Notes: generated from the sequence alone by a model not told the origin. A stretch of 34,665 nt of DNA from an uncultured Collinsella sp. (GCA_937958315.1 CALFGH010000057.1:1-34665), one strand, 5' to 3'; shown: positions 15,040-22,733, counted from the first letter of the stretch. Numbers and translations: made by a program.

Positions 15040-16296
15040 ATGGCATTGCAGTTTACAGAGCGCGAGTTTATACCCGTGCTGCTCGGCGGCGATATCAACG
15101 CCTATTCGGTGGCGCGCGCCTTCTACGAGGAGTATCAGGTCAAGAGCCTGGTCTTTGGCAAGTATCAGACGGGTCCTGCATACCGCAGCCAGATTATCGA
15201 CTATACGCCCAATGTGGATATCGACACCATGCCGGTCATGATCGAGACCGTCAACGGCATTGCACAGGCCAATCCCGATAAGAAGATTATCCTCATGGGC
15301 TGCGGCGATAACTACGTCGCGCTTGCCGCACAGGCTCAGGATGCCGGCCAGCTTGCCTCCAACGTCATCGCGCCCTATGCGCCCTACAGTATGCTCGAGC
15401 AGTGCCAGAAGAAGGAGATCTTCTACGAGCTGTGCGAGAAGCACGGTGTACCCTATCCGCACACGTTTACCTTTACCATGGCGATGCTCAACGCCCAGGG
15501 CGAGGCTTCCGCCGAGGTGCTCGACCAGATCGACTTTCCCTTCCCGATGATTCTGAAGCCCTCTGACGGCATCATGTGGTGGGAGCACGAGTTCGAGGGC
15601 CAGAAGAAGGCCTACGAGATTGCCGATCGCGCCGAGCTGGAGCAGGTCATTCGCGATGTGTACGCCAGTGGCTACACCGATGACCTCATCTTGCAGGACC
15701 GCGTGCCCGGCAACGACGAGTACATGCGCGTGCTTACCAGTTATTCCGACCGCAACGGCAAGGTTCGCATGATGTGCCTGGGTCACGTGCTGCTCGAGGA
15801 GCATCAGCCCCATGGTGTCGGCAACCACGCCTGCATCATCACCGAGCCCAACGACGAGCTCATGGGTGGCGTGCGCAAGCTGCTTGAGGACCTTAAGTTC
15901 ACGGGCTTCTCCAACTTCGACGTCAAGTACGACCAACGCGATGGTTCGTTTAAGTTCTTCGACTTCAACACGCGTCAGGGCCGCAGTAACTACTATGTCA
16001 CCAACAGCGGCTTTAACGTTGCCAAGTACGTGGTGGACGAGTACGTGTACAACCGTCCGTTTGAGCCGGAATTTGTGACGGCGCAGGACGAGGCTCTGTG
16101 GATGGTCGTCCCCATGGGTGTCGTTGACAAGTATGTCAAGGACCCCGAGCTGCGTGCGAAGGCGCATCGTCTGGCCAAGGAGGGCAAGGTTGCCGATCCT
16201 TCGTTTATGAAGGGCGATTTTGTCTTTAACCGCTGGTTGCGCATGTGGCACACCAAGCTGCGTCACTTTAAGCTGTTCAAGACGTATTACAAGTAG
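15040..16296 (+). CDS. ATP-grasp ligase, D-aspartate ligase-like
   Basis: 418 residues. An ATP-grasp carboxylate-amine ligase: an N-terminal Rossmann-like part (PVLLGGDINAYSVARAF), a middle with PMILKPSDGIMWW (ATP-binding Lys), LILQDRVPGNDEYMRV (hinge), and the metal-binding end FDVKYDQRDGSFKFFDFNTRQGRSN (Asp/Glu/Asn of the catalytic site). Relatives include the enterococcal and lactococcal D-aspartate ligases, which load D-Asp onto the side chain of the third stem-peptide residue of peptidoglycan. The aspartate/glutamate racemase 84 bases downstream would make the D-amino acid, which strengthens this reading. AGGAAG lies before the ATG. It is cytoplasmic. Another amino-acid acceptor cannot be excluded. 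Confidence 0.8.
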   Translation: MALQFTEREFIPVLLGGDINAYSVARAFYEEYQVKSLVFGKYQTGPAYRSQIIDYTPNVDIDTMPVMIETVNGIAQANPDKKIILMGCGDNYVALAAQAQDAGQLASNVIAPYAPYSMLEQCQKKEIFYELCEKHGVPYPHTFTFTMAMLNAQGEASAEVLDQIDFPFPMILKPSDGIMWWEHEFEGQKKAYEIADRAELEQVIRDVYASGYTDDLILQDRVPGNDEYMRVLTSYSDRNGKVRMMCLGHVLLEEHQPHGVGNHACIITEPNDELMGGVRKLLEDLKFTGFSNFDVKYDQRDGSFKFFDFNTRQGRSNYYVTNSGFNVAKYVVDEYVYNRPFEPEFVTAQDEALWMVVPMGVVDKYVKDPELRAKAHRLAKEGKVADPSFMKGDFVFNRWLRMWHTKLRHFKLFKTYYK

Positions 16297-16380
16297 ATGA
16301 GCGCGGCGCCCGCCCGGTTTGCATCGGACGGGCGCGGGCATGATACGAGCAATTGCATGGGCGTCACCAAGGAGGCGGCG

Positions 16381-17127
16381 ATGGAAAAGCTGGGAGTTAT
16401 CGGCGGCATGGGCGCTGAGGCCACGTCGTATTACTACGACCAGGTCGTGCGTCATACGGCTGCTACCTGTGATCAGGAGCATATCGACATGGTGGTACTT
16501 TCCAAGTCGACCATGCCCGACCGTACGCTGGCCATCAAGACCGGCGAGCATGCCGAGCTGCTGGCGACCATGAAGGAGTGCGCTCAGGCGCTCGAGACAC
16601 TGGGCTGTGCCCATATCGCCATTCCCTGCAACACATCGCACTACTTCTACGACCAGATTCAGTCGTTTACCAATGTGCCGATTATCCACATGCCGCGTGA
16701 GTCGGTGCGCTATGCCCTGGCGGGCGCGGTGATAGGGGAGTGCGAGTTCGATCCCAACCTGAGCATGCCGTCCGAGCCGGTGTGCAAGATCGGCATCATG
16801 GGCACCGACGGCACCGTGGGTGCAGGCGTCTATGGGCGCGAGTGCGAGGCCGCGGGCGTCGAGGTCGTCTATCCCAGCGAGAAGCGCCAGGCCGATGTAA
16901 TGTCGCTGATTTATGATGACGTGAAAGCCGGACGCGAGCCCGATATGGACAAGTTTGACCGCGTGATGTGGGAGTTCGCCCGCAGCGGCTGCGACCGCGT
17001 CATTCTGGCCTGCACCGAGCTCTCGGTGCTGAAAAAGTACCGAGAGATGCCCGAGATTACCCTTGACGCCATGGACGTCCTGGTGCGCGAATCCATCATC
17101 CGCAGTGGTGCTCCCTACCGCCTGTAG
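16381..17127 (+). CDS. racD: Aspartate/glutamate racemase family protein
   Basis: 248 residues. A cofactor-independent racemase with two catalytic cysteines in the expected places: AIPCNTSH (Cys83) and ILACTELS (Cys211). The N-terminus KLGVIGGMGAEAT is the family opening. ATG 16381 is chosen because GGAGG lies 5 bases before it; the frame is open upstream but without a ribosome site. Interconverting L- and D-Asp (or Glu) would feed the adjacent ATP-grasp ligase. The pair ends in a strong terminator. Aspartate versus glutamate specificity is inferred from the neighbour. Confidence 0.87.
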   Translation: MEKLGVIGGMGAEATSYYYDQVVRHTAATCDQEHIDMVVLSKSTMPDRTLAIKTGEHAELLATMKECAQALETLGCAHIAIPCNTSHYFYDQIQSFTNVPIIHMPRESVRYALAGAVIGECEFDPNLSMPSEPVCKIGIMGTDGTVGAGVYGRECEAAGVEVVYPSEKRQADVMSLIYDDVKAGREPDMDKFDRVMWEFARSGCDRVILACTELSVLKKYREMPEITLDAMDVLVRESIIRSGAPYRL

Positions 17128-17133
17128 CCCTCG

Positions 17134-17171
17134 ACCTGCCAAAAAGGGACAGGTTTATTTTGGCAGGTTTT
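17134..17171 (+). terminator. Terminator after the racemase gene, REP-like sequence
   Basis: ACCTGCCAAAA (17134-17144) pairs with TTTTGGCAGGT (17157-17167), then TTTTAT. The loop holds GGGACAGGTTTA. The long A/T-flanked CCTGCC arms and this loop look like a dispersed palindromic element that also serves as a terminator. Confidence 0.8.
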
Positions 17172-17186
17172 ATCTGGGAAAACAGT

Positions 17187-17224
17187 AAGGCCCCGGCTCG
17201 TTTGATGCGAGCCGGGGCCTTTTG
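17187..17224. terminator. Bidirectional terminator between racemase and ecfT
   Basis: A perfect 14-bp stem: AAGGCCCCGGCTCG (17187-17200) with 17208-17221, loop TTTGATG, then TTTT on the plus strand. On the minus strand it closes the ECF transporter operon. Confidence 0.88.
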
Positions 17225-17251
17225 CGTTTGTCGGCTGCCGGTGGCGATAGG

Positions 17252-17998
17252 TTAGAACAAGAAGCCAAAAACGATGAGGGCAATGCTGACAATAAGTATG
17301 GCAATGTCCAGGCCCTTGATGGGGTAGCGCTTGTACGAGCTCGCGCGCGTGCGCAGGTAGAAGCCGCGCTGCTCGGCCGCCAAGGCCGTGGCATCGGTTT
17401 TACCCACGCTCGAGATCAGTAGCGGCACGCACAGCGGCAGCATGAGCTGAAGCTTTTTGATGGGGTTCTTGGTGTCATATTCGACGCCGCGTGCGGTCTG
17501 TGCCTCCATAATGGCGTTCATCTCCTGGCCAAACACTGGCACAAAGCGCAGTGCCGTGGTAAAGGTGAAGGCGTAGCGATACGGCACGTGCAGCACCTCC
17601 ACGCAGGCGTTGGCAAGGTCGTTGAGCTTGGTCACCATGAGCATCAGAATAAGCGGAAGCGCCACGCCCAGCAGGCGTAGGCAGGCCTTGGAGCCGGTGA
17701 TGAGACCCGTGTCGGTAACGAAGCCCCACACCACGTTGCCATCGCGCATAAAAGCCAGCTGCAGCACCAGCATGATGAGCGCGAGTGGAATCAGTAGCTT
17801 GAGCAGCGCGAGCAGGCGGTCGATGACGCCGGCGTAGGCTCCCAGCGCGAGCGTGAGTGCCAGAAAGCCCAGCAGTGCCACATAGGTGTCGGACAAGAAA
17901 ATGCCGATGATGATGGCGGCGGCGAGGCCCAGTTTGATGACGGGGTTCAGGCGGTGCAGCAGCGTGTCGCCCGGCATGTAGTCGATGACGTTAACCAC
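17252..17998 (-). CDS. ecfT: ECF transporter T component (transmembrane)
   Basis: 248 residues from GTG 17998 (GAGGAG about 9 bases upstream); the GTG overlaps the stop of the ATPase gene by 8 bases (GTGGTTAA), indicating translational coupling. Four to five hydrophobic segments occur. The family Arg motifs that bind the ATPases are seen as TARGVEY (about residue 170) and EQRGFYL (about 212). EcfT couples the paired ATPases to the substrate-binding S subunit. The next ATG (17977) would shorten it by 7 residues. Confidence 0.92.
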   Translation of the reverse strand: MVNVIDYMPGDTLLHRLNPVIKLGLAAAIIIGIFLSDTYVALLGFLALTLALGAYAGVIDRLLALLKLLIPLALIMLVLQLAFMRDGNVVWGFVTDTGLITGSKACLRLLGVALPLILMLMVTKLNDLANACVEVLHVPYRYAFTFTTALRFVPVFGQEMNAIMEAQTARGVEYDTKNPIKKLQLMLPLCVPLLISSVGKTDATALAAEQRGFYLRTRASSYKRYPIKGLDIAILIVSIALIVFGFLF

Positions 17999-19742
17999 GG
18001 CGGACCATCTCCTCGGTAATGCGAACGATATCAGTGACCTCACTCACCTGCGTAAAGGCGGGCGAGACGGTGGATGCCAGACGGCGCGAGAGTTCGATGA
18101 CCTGGGGCGGCTCAACGGAGGCACGCTGCATGAGTTCGATGTTCGAGAACAGCTCGTGCGTGCGGCCGCGGTCGAGGATGCGACCGTTGGCCATCACCAC
18201 GATGCGCTCGGCAAAGTCGGAAACGACTTCCATGTCGTGGCAGACCATGATGACGGCGCAACCGCGCACGGCCATGGTACGCACCGTTTCCATCACGGTC
18301 ATGCACTCGCGGTAGTCCAGGCCGCTCGTGGGCTCGTCGAGTACCACGATCTTGGGCTCGACCACTACAACGGAGGCGAGCGCCACCATCTGGCGCTGGC
18401 CGCGCGACAGCGAGAACGGTGCCTCGTCGGCGGGCAGACCAAAGCGGTCGATGACCAGCTGGGCGCGACGCAGGGCTTCGGCGCGGTCGATGCCGGCAAG
18501 TTCTAGACCAAAGGCGACCTCGTCGAGCACAGTGTCTTTACAGATTTGGCGGTCGGGGTTCTGGAAAAGCGTTGCCACTTCGCGTGCGATGCGGCTCGTG
18601 GGAACCGATGCCGTGTCCAAGCCCGTAACGCGTACGCTTCCCGATGCGGGCTTGAGCAAACCCGTGAGCAGTTTGGTGAGCGTGGTTTTGCCGGCTCCGT
18701 TTTGGCCGACAATGCCCACGAGCTCGCCGGGGTAGAGCGTCAAGTTGAGGTCGTGGACGGCGGCGCCGCCATGGGGGTAAGAAAACTCGACATGGTCAAA
18801 GGTGAGTACCGGCTCGGCGTCTTTCGCATGCGGGCGCAGCGACGGCGCGTGCGGGGAGTCTGCGGGCGCCTGAGTATCGCTTGTCGCACGGTCGGGGTCG
18901 ACGATGCCCGTGATCAGGCGTTCTGCCTCGTCGACATCCAGACAGGGTGTGCCGCTTACCAGGCCATCGGCCTCAAGGCTGTTGAAGATGCGCGTGACGC
19001 GCGGGCAATCGACACCGATGCCGCGAAGCTCGTTGGTATGCGCAAAAACCTTGTGCGGCTTACCTTGCAGCGCGATCTGACCGTGATCGAGCACCAACAC
19101 ACGGTTGCAGTACTCCGAAAGCAGAGCGACCTTTTGCTCAACGACGACGATGGTGATGCCGAGCGCGCGGTTTGCCTCGCGCAGCGTCTCGAAGACCAAG
19201 GTGGAACTGGCGGGATCGAGCGCTGCGGTTGGCTCATCGAGCACTAAGACGCGCGGACGCATGGCGAGGATGGCGGCGATAGCTACCTTTTGCTTTTGAC
19301 CGCCCGAGAGGGTGGCGATCTCGCGGTCGCGCAGGTCGCTAATGCCGACGGTCTTAAGCGTCTCGCTCACGTGCTGCTCGATCTGGTCGTGCGGAACGCC
19401 AAAGTTCTCGAGACCAAAGAGCATCTCATCCTCAACGACCGAAGCGACCATCTGCGTGTCAATGTCTTGCAGCACGCTACCGACGATCTGCGATATGTCG
19501 GTGAGCGAGACCTCGCAGGTGTCGCGGCCGTCAACTAACACGGAGCCATAAAAGGCGCCGGTGTAGTGGTGAGGCACGGCGCCCGACAGACAGGCGGCAA
19601 GTGTGGACTTACCGGCGCCCGAGGGCCCGATGATGCCGATGAAATCTCCCTTGTTCACGCTGAGCGAAACGTGGCTGAGCGCCTGCTCGGTTTGCGTGCC
19701 ATAGGAGAACGAGACATCGTCGACGTTGATGATCGTTTCCAT
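17991..19742 (-). CDS. ECF transporter double ATPase (EcfA-EcfA' fusion)
   Basis: 583 residues carrying two ABC ATPase domains in one chain. First half: Walker A GPSGAGKST (Lys45), LSGGQKQK (about 145-152), LVLDEPTAALDP. Second half, after an Asp/Pro/Ala-rich linker (about 280-310): GQNGAGKTT (Lys352), LSRGQRQM (signature variant with Arg), VVLDEPTSGLD. ECF ATPases usually come as two genes; fused forms are known in actinobacteria. AAAGG lies 6 bases before the ATG. It provides energy for uptake with the S protein upstream and the T protein downstream. Confidence 0.93.
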   Translation of the reverse strand: METIINVDDVSFSYGTQTEQALSHVSLSVNKGDFIGIIGPSGAGKSTLAACLSGAVPHHYTGAFYGSVLVDGRDTCEVSLTDISQIVGSVLQDIDTQMVASVVEDEMLFGLENFGVPHDQIEQHVSETLKTVGISDLRDREIATLSGGQKQKVAIAAILAMRPRVLVLDEPTAALDPASSTLVFETLREANRALGITIVVVEQKVALLSEYCNRVLVLDHGQIALQGKPHKVFAHTNELRGIGVDCPRVTRIFNSLEADGLVSGTPCLDVDEAERLITGIVDPDRATSDTQAPADSPHAPSLRPHAKDAEPVLTFDHVEFSYPHGGAAVHDLNLTLYPGELVGIVGQNGAGKTTLTKLLTGLLKPASGSVRVTGLDTASVPTSRIAREVATLFQNPDRQICKDTVLDEVAFGLELAGIDRAEALRRAQLVIDRFGLPADEAPFSLSRGQRQMVALASVVVVEPKIVVLDEPTSGLDYRECMTVMETVRTMAVRGCAVIMVCHDMEVVSDFAERIVVMANGRILDRGRTHELFSNIELMQRASVEPPQVIELSRRLASTVSPAFTQVSEVTDIVRITEEMVRRG

Positions 19743-19760
19743 GGATACCTTTCATAGTCA

Positions 19761-19804
19761 TTGGGGACGTTCTTACATGACAAGTCGTTTAGGAACGTCC
19801 CCAA
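19761..19804. repeat. REP-like palindrome with GGGGACGTTC arms
   Basis: TTGGGGACGTTC (19761-19772) and GAACGTCCCCAA (19793-19804) form a perfect 12-bp inverted repeat with a 20-base loop, between the S and ATPase genes. The arms resemble dispersed repeats I recall from Collinsella-type genomes. It has no T-run and is not a typical terminator. Confidence 0.6.
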
Positions 19805-19847
19805 AAGCTCGTTGTTTGGGACAGTCTTTGGTGGTGAAGCACGGAAA

Positions 19848-19948
19848 CGGCTTTACGAGGTGCCCCAGGTTGGCGCGAAAGAGGAGCGAAGCGTACTTGG
19901 GTACGCGAGCGACGAATGAACGCCAAGATGGGGTGGCTCGTAAAGCCG
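19848..19948. repeat. 101-base near-perfect hairpin element between S and ATPase genes
   Basis: Arms pair in register along the whole element: CGGCTTTACGAG (19848-19859) with CTCGTAAAGCCG (19937-19948); CCCCA (19863-19867) with TGGGG (19929-19933); TTGGCG (19870-19875) with CGCCAA (19921-19926); GCGTAC (19891-19896) with GTACGC (19901-19906), loop TTGG. It encodes no protein. It may be a miniature mobile palindrome, or an mRNA element that sets the ratio of S to ATPase/T protein. Confidence 0.7.
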
Positions 19949-19954
19949 AGCAGG

Positions 19955-20527
19955 TTAGTTGAGCTTAAGGGCCTTCTGGATGGGCATGTAGAGGGCGCCG
20001 ACCAGAATGGCGTTAAATATGGCGGTCATGGCGACGACGGGCAGCATGGCTGCGGCGAGCTCGCCCACAACGCCGAGCATGGCCATCTTGATGACCATGA
20101 AGATGACGCCCGAGACAAAGGTGGTCACGAATGTTGCGGCGATGGCGACGACGGGCTTAACCTGGCCGTCCTTGGCGGCGGCGTTGACAATGACGGCCAT
20201 GAGCATAGCGGCGATGCCCTCGGCGGCAAAATCGACAAACGGCGAGGTGGTAGTGATCTGGATCACGGCGGCCGAGATCAGGCCGATGACGAGTGCCTGA
20301 CCGATGTTGGGGCGAACGACCAGGATGGTGAGACAGAAGGCCGAGATGATGAACTCGGGGCTGATCATACCGCCCGAGATGCCCGAGATTGCCTTGCCGA
20401 CGGTGAAGTTGAGGATGAAGCCGGCGGCAAGCAGGATGGCGAGCAAGACGAGGGCGCGGACGTCGAGTTTGCCGCGGTCGGCGGTCTGGACGGTGCGGGG
20501 CTGTGCGGTGGTTGTGTTCTGAGACAT
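19955..20527 (-). CDS. ECF transporter S component, probably tryptophan-specific
   Basis: 190 residues, typical for the substrate-binding S subunit, with about six hydrophobic segments. After a polar N-terminus (about 1-22) comes LDVRALVLLAILLAAGFIL, then GGMISPEFIISAFCLTIL and LISAAVIQITTTSP, reminiscent of the TrpP-type S proteins (GGMxP and TTxxP patterns). Specificity is inferred mainly from the upstream tryptophan attenuator. AAAGGA precedes the ATG at 20527. The ATPase gene follows after a 212-base gap that contains two palindromic elements, then ecfT. TrpP likeness is from memory of the family, not from a search. Confidence 0.82.
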   Translation of the reverse strand: MSQNTTTAQPRTVQTADRGKLDVRALVLLAILLAAGFILNFTVGKAISGISGGMISPEFIISAFCLTILVVRPNIGQALVIGLISAAVIQITTTSPFVDFAAEGIAAMLMAVIVNAAAKDGQVKPVVAIAATFVTTFVSGVIFMVIKMAMLGVVGELAAAMLPVVAMTAIFNAILVGALYMPIQKALKLN

Positions 20528-20574
20528 GGTGAAAATCCTTTCGGAAGGGAAGTACAAGAGAAGAAAGCGGAGGC

Positions 20575-20704
20575 GCGTGATGCGAATGCGATCGGGCTCG
20601 AGATAGAAAAAGGCCCCCGGTCGAAACCGGAGGCCTTCCAATCACCTAGAGCGCAAAAACAGGCGTGAGGGACTCACTGTCGACCGATCGTATTCGCATC
20701 ACGC
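20575..20704 (-). other. 21-base inverted repeat flanking the tryptophan attenuator
   Basis: The segment at 20684-20704 (leader peptide codons just after the Trp codons) is the reverse complement of 20575-20595 (between the terminator and the S gene) at 20 of 21 positions. The shared core is GCGTGATGCGAAT plus CGATCGG. In a read-through transcript these would form a long stem enclosing the terminator hairpin. Confidence 0.8.
20607..20637 (-). terminator. Attenuator terminator upstream of the S gene
   Basis: Minus strand: AAGGCCTCCGGT, loop TTCG, ACCGGGGGCCTT, then TTT, a strong GC-rich hairpin with a T-tail. It lies about 37 bases after the leader-peptide stop and about 80 bases before the S gene start, exactly where a transcription attenuator belongs. 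Its 3' arm contains TCGACCG (complement at 20618-20624), which can also pair with CGGTCGA at the end of the leader open frame (20680-20686), a possible antiterminator. Confidence 0.9.
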
Positions 20705-20742
20705 CACCACCAGTTGTTGAGAGACGTCATCGTGTTCTTCAT
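20674..20742 (-). CDS. Tryptophan leader peptide (attenuation), 22 residues
   Basis: A 22-codon open frame starting at ATG 20742 with a strong AAAGGAG 8 bases upstream and stopping with TGA at 20674. Residues 11-13 are three consecutive Trp codons (TGG at 20704-20712), after MKNTMTSLNN and before RDANTIGRQ. This is the hallmark of a trp-type leader: ribosomes stall on the Trp codons when charged tRNA-Trp is scarce, so the downstream terminator does not form and the S gene is transcribed. The Shine-Dalgarno flank GCCACCA (20744-20750) can pair with the Trp-codon segment TGGTGGC, an extra 5' structure. Confidence 0.92.
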   Translation of the reverse strand: MKNTMTSLNNWWWRDANTIGRQ

Positions 20743-20800
20743 GTTGGTGGCTCCTTTCGTGATACCGTGGCGCGGTCGCACCTAGTTGCTGTTGCGCTGC

Positions 20801-20809
20801 ACTATAGCA
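20801..20809 (-). promoter_or_regulatory. Extended -10 promoter of the tryptophan leader
   Basis: On the minus strand TGC-TATAGT (20801-20809) is an extended -10 element, with only a poor -35 (TTCCCT region). Transcription would start near 20794, about 50 bases before the leader ATG. Confidence 0.5.
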
Positions 20810-20840
20810 CAGCGAAGTGTGTGCAGGGAATCTTTTTTGA

Positions 20841-20913
20841 AAAGATTTCGGCGGCGTTTCCCGCCGGTCGAATGGGCGGCTGGGCGGGCGGGATGACTCA
20901 TGCGACCCGCCCG
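20841..20913 (-). terminator. Probable terminator region after the C69 dipeptidase
   Basis: Minus strand, after the stop: CGGGCGGG (complement of 20906-20913) pairs with CCCGCCCG (complement of 20885-20892), then a second small stem GGCG-GGAAA-CGCC near 20853-20865, then GAAATCTTTTC. The T-run follows only the weaker second stem, so the call is tentative. Confidence 0.4.
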
Positions 20914-20933
20914 TCTCTTGGAACGTAAGGGTC

Positions 20934-22733
20934 TTAGGCCTTCTTGCGACGATAGAGCACGAAGCCGCAGACACCGATGATGACGACGGCGCCAACGGCC
21001 ATGGCGGCCATGTTGTTGCCCTCGGACTTCTCCTCGGTCGCCTCTTCCTCAGCCTCGGGCTCGGCAACGTCCTTATCGGAGAGAGCCTCGTCGGCGTAGG
21101 TGATGGACTCGACCAGGCAGTCGTTGTCGGCATCGTAGTCACTCGGGACGAACTCCTCGGAGAAGTCGCCCTCCTTGAGGTAGTCGCGCATCTCCTCGAG
21201 CATGGCCTTGCACTTGACGTAGGTGTTCTTGGTCGCTGCCTTGCCGGCCTTGTTGGCCAGGGCGGTGCGGGCCTCGGTGCCCTCGGCGGCCTGCATGGCC
21301 TCGTCGACGGTCAGGTTCTGCTCGATGAGCTCCTTCTGCAGGGCGTCGAGATAGGCGCGGACGCCGGTAGCGCAGTTGTCGCGGTTCTCATAGGCGAGCG
21401 TGTTGATGTCCATGAGGACGTAGTTGATGGAGTTCTTGGGCTCCTCGTTGTTCACGACGTCTTCCTCTTCACAGTGATCGAAGGAGACGTCCTGATCGCT
21501 GAAGTAGGGGCTGACCTCGGTGAGCAGTGCGGAATAGAGGGGGATAGCGACGGAGAACTCGGCGTTGGAGAGCATCTCCCACTGGATGGTCGCGATTTCG
21601 GGGTCCATGCCGTGACGGATCTGGAAGGTGTGGATCTCGGTGTTGCGGTTGGAGCCGATGGCATAGGCGCCGTCGGTGTTGGCGTTGAGGCCGGCGACAT
21701 TCTCGCCGCGAGCGGCGAAGGAACGAATCATCTCAAAGGTGTTCCAGTCGGACTTGCCGGGCGTAAAGAACAGCGGCTGCATCTCGTGGACCAGGGCGCC
21801 GGTCGTCGCACGAGCGTCTTCGCGCTCGTCCTTGACGATCTCATAGTCGGTGCCCTCAGCAAGCGGAGCCATGAAGTAATCGCGGCCCTGGACATAGCGC
21901 GACCACTGGTGCATACCGGCCTCGCTAATCTCCTCGCCGTAGGTCTTGGCGACGTCGAACTTGCCGTCGGTGTACTCGGCAAAGCCCTTCTCCTTAGGCA
22001 TGGACTCGATGCCCTCGGAGTGGAGGCAGTTCTCGGTGTCGTCGAGGTCGACGTCATAGGTGAGGTTGCCGATGTTGGGATTGAGCGAGGCAATATCGTC
22101 GGTGAGCCTCATGGCGATCCACTGATGGCCGGAAAGCGCTGCAAACAGCCAGGTCTCGTTGTTGTCGGCAATGATGATCTGGTCGTTGGAGCAGACGCCC
22201 TGCTCGTCAATCAAGCTGCCGAGGAGCTCGACACCCTCGCGGGCCGTGGCACTCTCGCCCAGAATGACGCTGGCGTAGTTGTACTCGCCGATGCCGGTCT
22301 CCTCGGTGACGGGGTCGGCTTCCTCTGCCTTCTCGTTATAGGAGGTGCTCAGCGTGGCAGAGCAGGAAACGCCCTTTTCGTTGATGCCAGCCTCGGAATA
22401 TGCGTCGTAACGATCTTCCCACTGAGAGGGGTTGTCGCGAACGAAGGTGTAGCGGTAGGTTGCGCCCTTGGACTTGTACTCAAAGCCGGACTCGACCGAG
22501 GTGTACTTGCTGCCGTCCTTGTGTGCGGGCTCGATGCCAAAGTGCTTGATGTAGCGCGGGCCGAAGTCCTCGGAGCGTCCGTAGTACGTGTTGCCGTCTG
22601 CCGTGAGCTGGCTGCCCATGTAGATCTGGGTGCAAGCGAGCGCCGAAGTCGGCATGGCCATAATGGCCGCTGCTCCAAATGCAAGGCCGCAGCCGAGCTT
22701 CTTGAGCGTGTTGACAGGATGAGTAAACCTCAT
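20934..22733 (-). CDS. Membrane-anchored C69-family dipeptidase
   Basis: 599 residues from ATG 22733 (GGAGGG just upstream). A signal peptide ends SALA, followed directly by Cys (about residue 34) in CTQIYMGSQLTADG, the N-terminal nucleophile cysteine of C69 (Ntn-hydrolase) dipeptidases, freed by signal cleavage. Typical motifs follow: YYGRSEDFGPRYIKHF, EAGINEKGVSCSAT, IIADNNETWLF and NTDGAYAIGSNRNTEIHTFQIRH. A C-terminal Glu-rich spacer (about 550-574), one membrane helix (AAMAVGAVVIIGVCGFVLY) and YRRKKA anchor it; there is no LPXTG. It should digest peptides at the cell surface. Confidence 0.9.
   Translation of the reverse strand: MRFTHPVNTLKKLGCGLAFGAAAIMAMPTSALACTQIYMGSQLTADGNTYYGRSEDFGPRYIKHFGIEPAHKDGSKYTSVESGFEYKSKGATYRYTFVRDNPSQWEDRYDAYSEAGINEKGVSCSATLSTSYNEKAEEADPVTEETGIGEYNYASVILGESATAREGVELLGSLIDEQGVCSNDQIIIADNNETWLFAALSGHQWIAMRLTDDIASLNPNIGNLTYDVDLDDTENCLHSEGIESMPKEKGFAEYTDGKFDVAKTYGEEISEAGMHQWSRYVQGRDYFMAPLAEGTDYEIVKDEREDARATTGALVHEMQPLFFTPGKSDWNTFEMIRSFAARGENVAGLNANTDGAYAIGSNRNTEIHTFQIRHGMDPEIATIQWEMLSNAEFSVAIPLYSALLTEVSPYFSDQDVSFDHCEEEDVVNNEEPKNSINYVLMDINTLAYENRDNCATGVRAYLDALQKELIEQNLTVDEAMQAAEGTEARTALANKAGKAATKNTYVKCKAMLEEMRDYLKEGDFSEEFVPSDYDADNDCLVESITYADEALSDKDVAEPEAEEEATEEKSEGNNMAAMAVGAVVIIGVCGFVLYRRKKA

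Noticed and set aside
14977..17142. 721-codon minus-strand open frame opposite the ATP-grasp and racemase genes
   Set aside because: It is antisense to two genes with clear catalytic motifs; its translation is rich in His, Gly, Val and Leu as expected from complementing biased codons, and it spans their intergenic gap without a ribosome site.
19743..19954. Possible degenerate insertion sequence between the S and ATPase genes
   Set aside because: No transposase remnant is readable; the segment is fully accounted for by two palindromic elements and short spacers.
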